Program-made: the position numbers and the translations under genes
DNA from: Pseudomonas putida
GTDB taxonomy: Bacteria > Pseudomonadota > Gammaproteobacteria > Pseudomonadales > Pseudomonadaceae
Reading direction: 5' to 3'
Length of the DNA stretch: 64,000 bases
Assembly: GCA_029953615.1 (NCBI GenBank)
Contig: CP124529.1
Coordinates: forward strand, 5,110,494 to 5,174,493
The notes under the pieces: model-generated
The model's database searches: none
Told to the model about the DNA's origin: nothing
The model's input: only the letters and a program-made list of their open reading frames with translations
Shown here: positions 9,132-17,518 of the stretch, in pieces
Layout of the letters: each line of letters opens with the position of its first letter
Numbering within the stretch: the stretch's first letter is position 1

Positions 9132-9277
9132 AAGGTCCCTCCATGCGCCCCGCAGGCCATCTCTGGCCGGGCTGCTAAGCTGAGTTGATGGTAAAGAGAT
9201 GGCACGCAGGGAATCGTGCAATTTGGCCCGCCCTTGCGGCGGATTCATTGCAGTTTTTCAGGGAAGACACGGGAAAA

Positions 9278-9769
9278 ATGACAGACGCCATGGATCTGAA
9301 GATTCTGGGCAAGCTGCAAAAGGATTGCAGCCAGAACCTGGAGTTGCTGAGCGACAGCGTCGGGCTGTCTTCAACCAGTTGTTACCGGCGTATCAGGCGC
9401 CTGGAGAGCGCAGGCATCATCAAGGCCAAGGTCGCGATACTGGACGAGCGCAAGCTGGGCATTCAGGTGACCGCCTTCTTTCTGGTCAAACTGGACCGCG
9501 ACAGCAACGACATCGACCGCAAGATGCAGCACATCCTGGCCAGCCACCCGGAGATTCAGGACTGTTACCTGATGACGGGCGAGTTCGATTTCGTGATGGT
9601 TGCCAAGTTTCGCGATGCCACCGAGTACACCGACTATATCTATCGGTTTCTCGACACGTACCGGGATATTCCGATTCGCACTTATTCCTCCACGCTGGTG
9701 GTGCGGACGGTGAAAAAGTCCTATGAGTTGCCGCTGGAAGGTGGGCTGCACCGGGCTTTCGATCTCTGA
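9278..9769 (+). CDS. Lrp/AsnC-family transcriptional regulator
   Basis: This 163-residue protein has an N-terminal winged helix-turn-helix (MDLKILGKLQKDCSQN, then SVGLSSTSCYRRIRRLESAG, residues about 5-50) and a C-terminal RAM ligand-binding domain (about 65-150, with the MTGEFDFVMV segment). Lrp/AsnC proteins form dimers to octamers that respond to amino acids or related small molecules. I chose the ATG at 9278 over longer frames because it gives the usual family length. It is divergent from the tyrosinase operon and is its most likely regulator. That hints at an amino-acid-derived substrate such as tyrosine, which is inference. Confidence 0.9.
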   Translation: MTDAMDLKILGKLQKDCSQNLELLSDSVGLSSTSCYRRIRRLESAGIIKAKVAILDERKLGIQVTAFFLVKLDRDSNDIDRKMQHILASHPEIQDCYLMTGEFDFVMVAKFRDATEYTDYIYRFLDTYRDIPIRTYSSTLVVRTVKKSYELPLEGGLHRAFDL

Positions 9770-9859
9770 CGCCGTGTCTCCAACCTCCTGCTTTGCTATG
9801 GGCCAGAAGCTTGATGCAGAAGAGTACAAATGTGCTCACTGATCAGGTATAGGCTCAGT

Positions 9860-10243
9860 TTAAACAGACGCTTGTCGCTGCCAGGCCTGCGGCGACATTC
9901 CCTCGGCCTTCACGAATGCTCGACAGAAGTGGGACTGATCGCAGAAGCCGCACTCCAGTGCGATCTCGGCGAGCATCATTCCCGAGCCCCCCAGCAGTTC
10001 TTTGCTTTTGCGCAACCGTTGTTCACGCATCCACTGCTGCGGGGGCACCTGCAGGGTATCCCTGAACATTCGTGTGAAATGGCTGCGCGACAGCGAGCAG
10101 GCTTGGGCGAGTTCCGTAACCGTTATGCCGGTATCCAGGTTCTCCAGCATCAACCTCTTGGCAGTCGTGACTTGCCAGGGCTTGAGCAGGCCGGTTGTTT
10201 TCAGTGCGACAGTCGCCAGCACAGTGCAGTGATCACTGTTCAT
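9860..10243 (-). CDS. Short AraC-family regulator (DNA-binding domain only)
   Basis: This 127-residue protein is almost only an AraC-type double helix-turn-helix: ITVTELAQACSLSRSHFTRMF (first motif) and AEIALECGFCDQSHFCRAF (second), ending with MSPQAWQR. Full-length AraC proteins are about 250-350 residues, so this one lacks a ligand-binding domain, like the SoxS/MarA-type stand-alone regulators. The start is uncertain: ATG at 10243 has no clear ribosome site, and a GTG at 10276 is possible. The neighbour to its right is the YcaC-type hydrolase on the same strand. Confidence 0.85.
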   Translation of the reverse strand: MNSDHCTVLATVALKTTGLLKPWQVTTAKRLMLENLDTGITVTELAQACSLSRSHFTRMFRDTLQVPPQQWMREQRLRKSKELLGGSGMMLAEIALECGFCDQSHFCRAFVKAEGMSPQAWQRQASV

Positions 10244-10389
10244 ACAAATCCATTTATCAATCAAGTGGGCACGCACATTTCGACTGGGCAGAGCAGGCCA
10301 CTGCAGCCTCGGCGCGGGCTACAGACGATAACGCTCGATTCGATGGCCTGGCTCAGCCAGCCGGCGTACCCATCAGCGGGTCAATGAAC

Positions 10390-10409
10390 AGCCCCTGGAT
10401 GCAGGGGCT
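10390..10409 (-). terminator. Hairpin after the YcaC-type hydrolase gene
   Basis: An 8-bp perfect stem (AGCCCCTG / CAGGGGCT) with a 4-base loop lies 9 bases beyond the stop of the leftward gene at 10418. There is no long U tract, so terminator function is plausible but not certain. Confidence 0.45.
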
Positions 10410-10417
10410 GGCAATGC

Positions 10418-11104
10418 TCAGACAGCGGCAGCAACCGGGGCCAGGGTTGGGCCGTGCTGAACGCGCTCTGGCGCTTTGTGCACCATGGTGTAGGCATAGT
10501 CGACACCCATACCGTAGGCGCCGGAGTGTTCTTTCACCAGCTCCATGACGGCATCGTAGGTGTCGCGGTTTTTCCAGTCGCGCTGCCACTCCAGCAGCAC
10601 TTGCTGCCAGGTCACCGGAACAACGCCAGCCTGGATCATGCGCTGCATGGCGTAATCGTGGGCTTCCTTGGTGGTGCCACCGGAGGCGTCAGCAACCATG
10701 TAGATTTCATAGCCGGCATCGTTCATCGCCGACAGCGCGAAGGTGGTATTGCACACTTCCGTCCACAGGCCGGATACGATGATCTTGTTGCGACCGTTTT
10801 TCTTCAGTGCATCTCGAACCTTCTGGTCATCCCAGGAGTTCATGGAGGTTCGCTCCAGCAACGGAGCGTCGGGGAAGACGGCGAGCAGCTCGGGGTAGGT
10901 GTGCCCAGAGAAGCTTTCGGTCTCGACCGTCGTGATGGTGGTAGGCACATTGAAGATCCTGGCTGCCTTGGCCAGGCCCACAGTGTTGTTTTTCAGTGTC
11001 TGGCGATCAATGCTCTGAACGCCGAAGGCCATCTGTGGCTGCTGATCGATGAAGATCAGTTGGCTGTTGAACGGGGTCAGCACTTCAGTTTTTGGGTTGT
11101 TCAT
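10418..11104 (-). CDS. Isochorismatase-family hydrolase (YcaC-like)
   Basis: This 228-residue cysteine hydrolase is of the isochorismatase fold. The expected triad is visible: Asp in IFIDQQ (near residue 20), Lys in the GRNKIIVSG strand region (near 105-107) and Cys in WTEVCNTTF (near 117). The pattern and length match the YcaC subgroup, whose substrate is unknown. The central GLWTEVCN and the VADASGGTTKEAHDYAMQRM segment fit well. Its start faces a frameshifted RidA-family gene across about 260 bases. RidA proteins deaminate reactive enamines/imines, so the pair might clean up nitrogen metabolites, but this is context only. Confidence 0.88.
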   Translation of the reverse strand: MNNPKTEVLTPFNSQLIFIDQQPQMAFGVQSIDRQTLKNNTVGLAKAARIFNVPTTITTVETESFSGHTYPELLAVFPDAPLLERTSMNSWDDQKVRDALKKNGRNKIIVSGLWTEVCNTTFALSAMNDAGYEIYMVADASGGTTKEAHDYAMQRMIQAGVVPVTWQQVLLEWQRDWKNRDTYDAVMELVKEHSGAYGMGVDYAYTMVHKAPERVQHGPTLAPVAAAV

Positions 11105-11273
11105 GTTTGTTCCCTGTCAGCTGGATGATGGTCATCGCACAAGTCACGGCGCCTGCCTTTTGCAGACTGTGCTGAGGCACTGGATGACGTCCTCAGCGAT
11201 GCCCGTTGCTTGCGTCCGAGCACAAGATAGCCAATCGCAGCGCGAACCGGTGGCGCACTTTTGCGCTCTTGGA

Positions 11274-11289
11274 GGCGCAATAATGCGCC
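11274..11289. promoter_or_regulatory. GGCGCA inverted repeat in the ycaC-like/ridA divergent region
   Basis: GGCGCA-ATAA-TGCGCC is a 6+6 perfect inverted repeat in the roughly 260-base divergent intergenic region. A related half-pair, GGCGCA with TGCGC, lies just upstream (about 11252-11266). It could be an operator for a regulator such as the LysR-type protein at 11851, but no direct evidence exists. Confidence 0.3.
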
Positions 11290-11367
11290 CTTTGCTTGTT
11301 CATCCTGCTGCTAGCATTCGCACGCAAACGCGGGTCTACCTGATCCGGTTTGCGCCAGGAGAAAGCG

Positions 11368-11830
11368 ATGGCAGCTTCACAACCACTCAACAAACAAACC
11401 GCCTATTGGGGCGTTCCGTGGGAGAAGACTTACGGGTATACGCAGGCACGGCGGGTAGGGAACGAGATCTACGTTTCGGGCCAGGTTCAATCACGACGAA
11501 GAAGGGAACCTGGTCGCGCCGGCCCCGTTGGACCGTGACGGCAGGCCCTGTGATTTCGCTTCAATGGGGGACCAGATGCGCGCCTGCTACGACAATATCG
11601 CCAAGCTGCTGGCGCTGTATGGCGCGACGCTTGAAGATGTCGTGGAAGAGACGCTTTACGTACTGGACATGGACGCGGCCTTCGCCGTGGTCGGGACGGT
11701 GCGCAAGGCCGCGTACGGCACGGAGCGGCCTCAATGCGCCAGTAACATCATCGGCGTCTCGAGGCTTGCCCAGCGCCCACAGTTGATCGAAATCGCCTGC
11801 AAAGCGGTACTTGGCTCACGCGCTGAGTGA
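11368..11830 (+). pseudogene. RidA-family protein, interrupted by a frameshift
   Basis: The frame from the ATG at 11368 (after AGGAGA) reads as an RidA/YjgF-family N-terminus ending in EIYVSGQ. It then loses the frame at the GG at 11484-11485. The next frame continues the protein as FNHDEEGNLVAPAPLD and on to the family C-terminus (VVEETLYVLDMDA, RPQLIEIACKAV). Removing one G at that point restores a normal protein of about 153 residues with SGQFNHDEEG at the join. RidA proteins hydrolyse reactive enamine/imine intermediates. Either this copy is inactivated or the base is a sequencing error. It is convergent with the LysR gene. Confidence 0.8.
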
Positions 11831-11850
11831 CCTGCACTCCCGGTTTCGCG

Positions 11851-12828
11851 CTACGTGACCGGGAGTACCCATTGGCCCTCGATCAACGGCTTCTGGTTGG
11901 CAACGGCAGCTGCACAGAACGTCATGAAGGCTTTGACCCGCCACGATCTGCGGATGTCCTGGTGCGTCAGCAGCCATAGTTCATCCTGCAGCTCCGGTAT
12001 TACCGGGCCGACCCTTTCAAGCCCAGGCGTGATATCACCCAACATGCAGGGTAAAAAACCCACCCCCAGGCCTGCCGCGATTGCAGCACTCGCGGCGGCA
12101 ACCGAGTCGGTGCGGTACGAGATGCACTCGGCAGCGACCCGGTTTTCGACATAGCTCGTTGCCTTGAGCCCGCGTAGCGCTGCGGAATAGGAAACCCATG
12201 CCTGGCCTTCAGTGAACAGAGGAGCAGGCGTTATATGGTTGCTACTGCCGTAGGGCGCCCAGGCGATCGTGGCCAGTTTGCGACCCACCAGGCTTTCGGC
12301 GGGTTTCCTGGTCGCGCGAACCGCAATATCCGATTCGTCTCGCGCAAGGCTCAGTGATTCGTTGCCCACCAGCACCTCAATCGTGATGCCTTCATTGAGG
12401 GCCTTGAAATCCGCGATGATGGGGGTGAGGAAGTAAAGCAGCAGTGAATCGCTGGTGGTGATACGAAGCTTGCCGAGTGGCCCTTGGCCGGCACGTGAGA
12501 CACGCCGCGTCACGCTGACGATGTCCAGCTCCACGCGCTCGGCGAGGGCACGTAATTCCGCACCCTCGAGGGTGAGCAGATAGCCTGATTTGCGGTGGTC
12601 GAACAAGGCTACGCCAAGTGTCTTTTCAACCTGGGAGACCCTGCGGGAAACGGTGGAAACGTTGATGCCGAGCTTCTTGGCCGTGGCAGCGCGATTGCCA
12701 CACTCACTGAGCGTTTTGATGATCCGCAGGTCGTCCCATGAGAGCTGGTTTGCAGCCTCACTCGCGCTCCATTTCACGTCCTTGGGGGCAGCGGGGGCAG
12801 TTGGGACATTTCCAGGTAACGACTTCAC
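11851..12828 (-). CDS. LysR-family transcriptional regulator
   Basis: This 325-residue regulator has an N-terminal winged HTH (about residues 30-90; AATAKKLGINVSTVSRRVSQ and EKTLGVALFDHRKSGYLLT) and a C-terminal periplasmic-binding-protein-like effector domain (about 115-300). The N-terminal 28 residues before the HTH are an extension and the start (GTG at 12828) has only a weak upstream GGA, so a later start is possible. It is convergent with the broken RidA gene and divergent from the lipoprotein at 12994. The target genes cannot be named from sequence. Confidence 0.88.
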   Translation of the reverse strand: MKSLPGNVPTAPAAPKDVKWSASEAANQLSWDDLRIIKTLSECGNRAATAKKLGINVSTVSRRVSQVEKTLGVALFDHRKSGYLLTLEGAELRALAERVELDIVSVTRRVSRAGQGPLGKLRITTSDSLLLYFLTPIIADFKALNEGITIEVLVGNESLSLARDESDIAVRATRKPAESLVGRKLATIAWAPYGSSNHITPAPLFTEGQAWVSYSAALRGLKATSYVENRVAAECISYRTDSVAAASAAIAAGLGVGFLPCMLGDITPGLERVGPVIPELQDELWLLTHQDIRRSWRVKAFMTFCAAAVANQKPLIEGQWVLPVT

Positions 12829-12993
12829 GAAATCCGTTCCAAATCAGATTGCAACGATCATACGAGAAGGGGCGGCGTGAACCAAGCATGCGCATGAAGC
12901 CGAACGAGGGGCTTCGGTCGTCCCTTCATGGGCACATCAGTAATTGTAGGGGTTATCCTCAATAGTTAGCCCAGTAGGCTTTGGGGAACTACC

Positions 12994-13416
12994 ATGCGCA
13001 AGCTGACACTGTTGTTCGCGATCGCCGCATTTGCGGGTTGCCAGGCACCGATGCCCGCTGCCAACCCACAGATGGCCTGGGTCGATCTTTCCATACCATT
13101 CCCTAATGACCGTGTACTGTTGGCCGAACGCCTGGATAAGCAGCGCCTGCGCGACGGTCGCTTCTTTGAGGTCAGCCCCGGCAGCCATCAATTGGTCGTC
13201 AGGTTCGACTACGAAGTCAATGGCGGTGGTGGCATCAGCCTGATGGGGGGCAGCACGGTAAGGCAATGCTACCTGACCATCGACTACGCGAATTTCAAGG
13301 CAGGGCAACGCTATGTACTGGAGGCCCGCTCCATGGCCATGACGCCAGAGGCGAGGCTCTATGATGCCAAGGGAGAGATTGTGGCGCAGGTTACCGAACT
13401 CTATTGCCTGATGTGA
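12994..13416 (+). CDS. Small predicted lipoprotein
   Basis: The 140-residue product starts MRKLTLLFAIAAFAGC, a signal peptide with a lipobox (AFAGC) placing the lipidated Cys at about residue 16. The mature part has beta-rich segments such as SHQLVVRFDYEVNGGGG and AGQRYVLEARS, and two further Cys. The sequence resembles the small periplasmic lipoproteins of Pseudomonas in which a short core predicts a beta-sandwich. I cannot name a family. It is divergent from the LysR gene and stands alone. The next gene on the other strand ends 60 bases downstream. Confidence 0.8.
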   Translation: MRKLTLLFAIAAFAGCQAPMPAANPQMAWVDLSIPFPNDRVLLAERLDKQRLRDGRFFEVSPGSHQLVVRFDYEVNGGGGISLMGGSTVRQCYLTIDYANFKAGQRYVLEARSMAMTPEARLYDAKGEIVAQVTELYCLM

Positions 13417-13476
13417 TGGCGCTGCATGCATCATCCTGGCATGCCGGAGTGTTCGCGAAGCGCGGCCGTTGAGTTC

Positions 13477-14304
13477 TTAGAGAATATTTGTCCGCAACGG
13501 AAATCCGTACGATTCGAAAAGCTCCCAAACGTCCTCGCGATCAAAGAGCCGCCACCCCAATGTCGTGAACTGCATCAGGTCATCCTCGCCGGGAAAGGAG
13601 TAGTAGGCCCCGGCAGATGGATCCTGAGGCGTCCCCGTCATAGGCTCATCGCGCTCCAGGCGCCTGATTGCGTTCATGATGAGACGCGCGCCTGGTTGAT
13701 AAAGTGAAAGGATGTGCCACAGGAGGGAGTGCTCCTTTTCGACTGCCACCCGGGCAGTCTCAATGATGCGACCAACATCAATGCCGGGACTGTCGATCCA
13801 ATGGAGCGTACAGCCGATCTCCGGGTCCCCGTTCAACAGCGCCCGGAAGGTCGCGAGAACACCTCGATACTGAGGCAAGAGGCCAGAGTGAAGATTGAGG
13901 ACGCCACGTGACGGAATTGCCAACGCTTCATTATTCAGGATTTGACCAAAGCGGATCGAGATGAACAGATCCGCCCCCACATCCTGCAGCATTTGCAGGC
14001 CCGCGGGATCCCTCAAGCTGGGCAATACCTGTACAGGAACCCCAAAGCGTTGCTGCAGCTCAGCAAAACCGAATCGAAGCCCGCTGCTGACCTGGTCGCT
14101 CGATCTGACTAACCCAGGGGGCAAGGCGTTGAAGAAGTCCTGCTCGATCAATGCCAGTTGTCCGAGCATGCGTGGCACCTTCCTGGCCGACCCCACTCTT
14201 TCCGAGAGGAATATGCCTACTGTGCTCTCGTGAATCTCGGGTAACAGGTAATTCAGGGTGAGATTGCTCTCAACGTCCCGGTTCACCAGAAAAGCGATTC
14301 GCAA
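13477..14304 (-). CDS. Formyltransferase-fold protein
   Basis: The 275-residue product has a formyltransferase (Fmt/ArnA/PurN-like) fold. It shows the loop RGVLNLHSGLLPQYRG (about residues 146-161), with the conserved His in the HxxLLP motif, and an Asp in SPGIDVG (near residue 190). These are the catalytic Asn/His/Asp region of N10-formyl-THF-dependent enzymes. A longer frame reaches 14349, but the TTG at 14304 is preceded by GGAGG at ideal spacing, so I chose it. The acceptor substrate is unknown: it lacks the C-terminal Fmt domain and is not next to def or sugar-nucleotide genes. Confidence 0.8.
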   Translation of the reverse strand: MRIAFLVNRDVESNLTLNYLLPEIHESTVGIFLSERVGSARKVPRMLGQLALIEQDFFNALPPGLVRSSDQVSSGLRFGFAELQQRFGVPVQVLPSLRDPAGLQMLQDVGADLFISIRFGQILNNEALAIPSRGVLNLHSGLLPQYRGVLATFRALLNGDPEIGCTLHWIDSPGIDVGRIIETARVAVEKEHSLLWHILSLYQPGARLIMNAIRRLERDEPMTGTPQDPSAGAYYSFPGEDDLMQFTTLGWRLFDREDVWELFESYGFPLRTNIL

Positions 14305-14605
14305 CTTTAGACCTCCGGCAGCCTTGCCTTGAGATGCTTCAAAGGCCAATCCAACACAAGCGGATCAATTGTATTACCATTGTTTTGCCAGGACGTATGG
14401 ACGGAAGGCTCGATCTGCTCAGTCCGTTCGGGTAGCAGACCTAGCATAGTTGCATTTATGCAAAAGGCTCCAGAAGGCGGCAGATATCGAGGCTAACGGC
14501 AATGGCGGAGTGGGGTGCCTCGATCAGTGTTGGCCCAACCGTATTTTGTTCTGTGGGCGAGCGGCGAAGGCTGTGATAATGGAGGGGAATCACAAGGGCC
14601 ATGCC
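14305..14605. promoter_or_regulatory. Divergent intergenic region, formyltransferase and arfB
   Basis: About 300 bases separate two outward-facing starts. It is AT-rich near 14364-14395 and otherwise unremarkable. No gene, palindrome or RNA was recognised. It presumably holds promoters for both flanking genes. Confidence 0.4.
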
Positions 14606-15019
14606 ATGCTGACCATCTCCAATAACGTGCATCTGCCAGATGCCGACATCGAACTGAGCTACATCCGCGCGCAAGGCGCAGGTGGGCAGAATGTCAACAA
14701 GGTGTCCAGCGCCGTGCACCTGCGCTTCGACATTCCCGCCTCGTCGCTGCCCGAGTTTTACAAGGAGCGGCTGTTGGCGCTGCGTGACAGTCGCATCACC
14801 GGCGAAGGCGTATTGATCATCAAGGCACAACAATACCGCACCCAGGAGCAGAACCGCGCTGACGCGCTGGCGCGTCTTGCCGAGTTGATCATCGCTGCCG
14901 GCAAGACCGAGAAGAAACGCCGCCCCACCAAGCCGACCCTCGGCTCGAAAACCCGCCGCCTTGAAGGCAAAGCCAGGCGCAGCACTGTCAAGGCGGGGCG
15001 GGGCAAGGTGGAGTTCTAG
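14606..15019 (+). CDS. arfB: Alternative ribosome-rescue factor ArfB
   Basis: This 137-residue protein has the class I release-factor GGQ motif in [20 protein letters not shown] (near residues 21-40) and a Lys/Arg-rich tail (KKRRPTKPT... [13 protein letters not shown]). These are the hallmarks of ArfB/YaeJ, which hydrolyses peptidyl-tRNA on stalled ribosomes lacking a stop codon, with the basic tail entering the empty mRNA channel. Length is typical (about 140). I chose the ATG at 14606, directly before [10 protein letters not shown]; the open frame extends further upstream but without homology. Confidence 0.95.
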   Translation: MLTISNNVHLPDADIELSYIRAQGAGGQNVNKVSSAVHLRFDIPASSLPEFYKERLLALRDSRITGEGVLIIKAQQYRTQEQNRADALARLAELIIAAGKTEKKRRPTKPTLGSKTRRLEGKARRSTVKAGRGKVEF

Positions 15020-15036
15020 GCTCTCCGGTTCTTTGA

Positions 15037-16302
15037 TCAGGCTTGTACCGCGCTGACCCCGCCAGTGGGCATGGTTTTTTTGCGCACCGCTTGATAGAGC
15101 AGGCTGGACACCATGAAGCCAGCAATGGCCAGTATGCTCATCAGGATGAACACATAGTTGTAGCCCTGTTGACCAGGGAAGTGGTCCAGGATCGCGCCAT
15201 AGATGACGTAGGCAAACATGCCGGGTGCATAACCGATCAGGCAACCGATGCCGAAGGCCGAGCCGGTGATGTGCTGGGGAATGCCGACTTCGCCCATGGG
15301 TGCCCAGAACACGCCGCGCATCGAGAACACAATCAGGGCGAAGGAGAGGGTGGCCGCCATCCCCGCATAGATGAAGCCCGGGCTTTTAGGAATCAGCATG
15401 ATCACGCCCATCAGCGGCAATAGCGCCAGAAATGCCCACTTCAGGTAACGGCTGGTGCTCTTGAACTGCTTGTCGGCAATGAAACCCCCGGCAGGCCCAC
15501 CGAAGATTTTCAGGAAGTATTGGTTGATGATGCCGTAGGCGCCGACCAACGCCACGGGCAACCCATACATTTCCTTGAGGTAGGGAATGAAATAGGTCAG
15601 GCCGCAGTAGACGATGTAGACCATGAACACGTTGAGACTGACCAACCAGATACCGGGTACCTTGATCGCTTCCATCAGGTTCGCCAGGCCGTTTTTCGGC
15701 TTGGCGGCCGATTGCGCGTTACCGCCCTTGAGCAGCAGCCAGGTCAGGGTGCCCGCCAGAATGTCGATGACCGAGTAGAACAGGATCGCCGACTTCAGGC
15801 CGGTTTCCCCCGAACCCATGGCGACGAACACGCCCAGTGCGGAAAAGGCCACCAGCGTATCAACCACGCCACGCCCGCCTTCCAGCAGGCCGAACAACCG
15901 GCCTTGCTCCTGATCGTCACCCAGATTACGGATGGCTTTGAGCAGCGATGGCCAGAACAGGCAGTCGGCACACACGGCCAACAGACTGAACACGATCAGC
16001 AGGCTGCTGAAGGGCGGAAAGGTTGCCAGGTACAACCCAAGGCTTCCGGTCCCGATCAGGCCGAGGGGGATCAGTTTGCGGGTGTCGTAGCGATCGGCGA
16101 GCAGGCCGCCAACCACAAACAGTGCAGTCGCGATGATCGCGTTGGCACTCAACAGCATGCCGATTTCAGTGTGGTTCAGGCCCATGAATTCCTGCATGGG
16201 GACATAGAACGCATCCTTGAGGTTCGCCAACTTGTAAATGGTGCCGCCACCGAGGATGAGGATCAGGAATCTGAGCCATTTGGCCTTGTTTTGAGTTGTC
16301 AT
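15037..16302 (-). CDS. MFS transporter
   Basis: This 421-residue integral membrane protein has 12 predicted hydrophobic segments. It keeps the MFS loop 2-3 signature GGLLADRYDTRKL (about residues 65-77). It lies 33 bases after the sugar isomerase/epimerase gene on the same strand, so the two probably form an operon, with this gene second. The likely job is to import the sugar or polyol the isomerase works on. An ideal GGAG precedes the ATG at 16302. The substrate cannot be read from sequence. Confidence 0.88.
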   Translation of the reverse strand: MTTQNKAKWLRFLILILGGGTIYKLANLKDAFYVPMQEFMGLNHTEIGMLLSANAIIATALFVVGGLLADRYDTRKLIPLGLIGTGSLGLYLATFPPFSSLLIVFSLLAVCADCLFWPSLLKAIRNLGDDQEQGRLFGLLEGGRGVVDTLVAFSALGVFVAMGSGETGLKSAILFYSVIDILAGTLTWLLLKGGNAQSAAKPKNGLANLMEAIKVPGIWLVSLNVFMVYIVYCGLTYFIPYLKEMYGLPVALVGAYGIINQYFLKIFGGPAGGFIADKQFKSTSRYLKWAFLALLPLMGVIMLIPKSPGFIYAGMAATLSFALIVFSMRGVFWAPMGEVGIPQHITGSAFGIGCLIGYAPGMFAYVIYGAILDHFPGQQGYNYVFILMSILAIAGFMVSSLLYQAVRKKTMPTGGVSAVQA

Positions 16303-16335
16303 TATTGTTCTCCGGGCGTAATCGGGTCGTCAGTT

Positions 16336-17406
16336 TCAGGCGTTGGAAGGGGTGGCCAGGGTCAGTTCAGCCAAGATGCGCAGTTCGCCCAGCACGCGTC
16401 GGACATAGGCCACCTGGTTGTTCGCCCAGCGGTGTTCGTCGGCCAGCATGCGCTCGAGCGAGTAGCCTTTCGGGAGCGGCGTTTCGCTCATCTCCCGGTA
16501 AGCAATGAAGGGGTCGGCCGCTTCAACGTGCTGGCGGAAGGCCGGGGCCACGTAGTGGTTTTCCTGCTCAAGAATGAACGCGATCACCTGTGGGGTGGCT
16601 TCGCCCAGCATCAACAGCTCGAACAGCATGCGGGCGCTGGGCAGATCATCTTCGTCGCTGCCTTGCAATACGCCGTAGTGGCCGAAGCCCTTTTGTTCGG
16701 GGACGATGCGCACGCCCTTGAGGTGAACCTGGCGGATGTGCGGCGCCAGGTTGTGCAGGGCCTGCAGGGGCTGTTCGCAGGCATTGATCATGTTGCCGAA
16801 GTCGAACAGGGCATGCAGGCGAGGGTGGTTCAGACGGTTGAGCAGTTGCGCGATTTCGCTGCTCTTGAGCTCTTCATGCTGCTCGAAGTCAAAGTACAGA
16901 TCGTTGGCGTCGGCCTGTTGTGCGAGGTAGTGCAGGTCGGTCTCGATCACGTCCATGACCCGCGACAGCGTGCCCTCGTAACGTGAGTAAACACGGATGT
17001 TGCGCACCCCCAGGGCCTTGGCGATGGCGATCACCTGGTCGACATCCTTTTTCAGCGTGCTGCTGATTTCCAGGTGCACATCCAGCCCCAGCGCCTTGGC
17101 CTTGCTGGCAAACGCCTGGAGCTGCACTGGTGACATCTGGCTCAGGCTGTATTCCTCGCCGTCGAGCAAGTGCAGGCTCAGACCTTGCAGCTCGTGGCGA
17201 TAGGCGAAGTCCAGCAGGTCGGCCGGGGTGACACGACCGTGGGTGAGGTTGGTGAGTAGCGGGTAGGCGTGGGCAAACAGGCGCAATTGCCCGAGACGCT
17301 CGAGCAACCGCTGGGCCAGTGCCTCCGTCAGCACTGGAGCCGTCTCGTGCCCGACCACCTTATGGCTCAGCAAGGCGTTGAATCGTTCCTGGATCTTGTT
17401 GTTCAT
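16336..17406 (-). CDS. Xylose-isomerase-like TIM-barrel sugar isomerase/epimerase
   Basis: This 356-residue protein has an AP endonuclease 2 / sugar isomerase TIM-barrel pattern, with acidic and His residues at strand ends (EISSTLKK, YFDFEQHEEL, LFDFGN, VHLKGV). These are the usual metal ligands (Glu, Asp, His). Proteins of this family interconvert keto-sugars or act on inositol derivatives. Start: ATG at 17406 with AGGA upstream, rather than 17430. It is first in a likely operon with the MFS gene. A perfect 18-bp palindrome lies 79 bases upstream and is a good operator candidate. A broken MocR-type regulator precedes it. Confidence 0.82.
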   Translation of the reverse strand: MNNKIQERFNALLSHKVVGHETAPVLTEALAQRLLERLGQLRLFAHAYPLLTNLTHGRVTPADLLDFAYRHELQGLSLHLLDGEEYSLSQMSPVQLQAFASKAKALGLDVHLEISSTLKKDVDQVIAIAKALGVRNIRVYSRYEGTLSRVMDVIETDLHYLAQQADANDLYFDFEQHEELKSSEIAQLLNRLNHPRLHALFDFGNMINACEQPLQALHNLAPHIRQVHLKGVRIVPEQKGFGHYGVLQGSDEDDLPSARMLFELLMLGEATPQVIAFILEQENHYVAPAFRQHVEAADPFIAYREMSETPLPKGYSLERMLADEHRWANNQVAYVRRVLGELRILAELTLATPSNA

Positions 17407-17484
17407 TGGCGTCGTTCCTGGTTCAGACACCGGGTCTACCGGCGCAGCCTTTATCGCGCCAGTCAGGAACGCTCGATAGATCCA

Positions 17485-17502
17485 TTATCAATTAATTGAT
17501 AA
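17485..17502. promoter_or_regulatory. Perfect 18-bp palindrome, candidate operator
   Basis: TTATCAATTAATTGATAA is a perfect palindrome without a spacer, 79 bases before the start of the isomerase/epimerase gene and 17 bases after the stop of the MocR-type gene. In such a high-GC genome this AT-rich palindrome is likely to be a dimeric repressor site (GntR- or LacI-like geometry) for the isomerase-MFS operon. Confidence 0.55.
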
Positions 17503-17518
17503 GGCCACTTGCCTCGCA

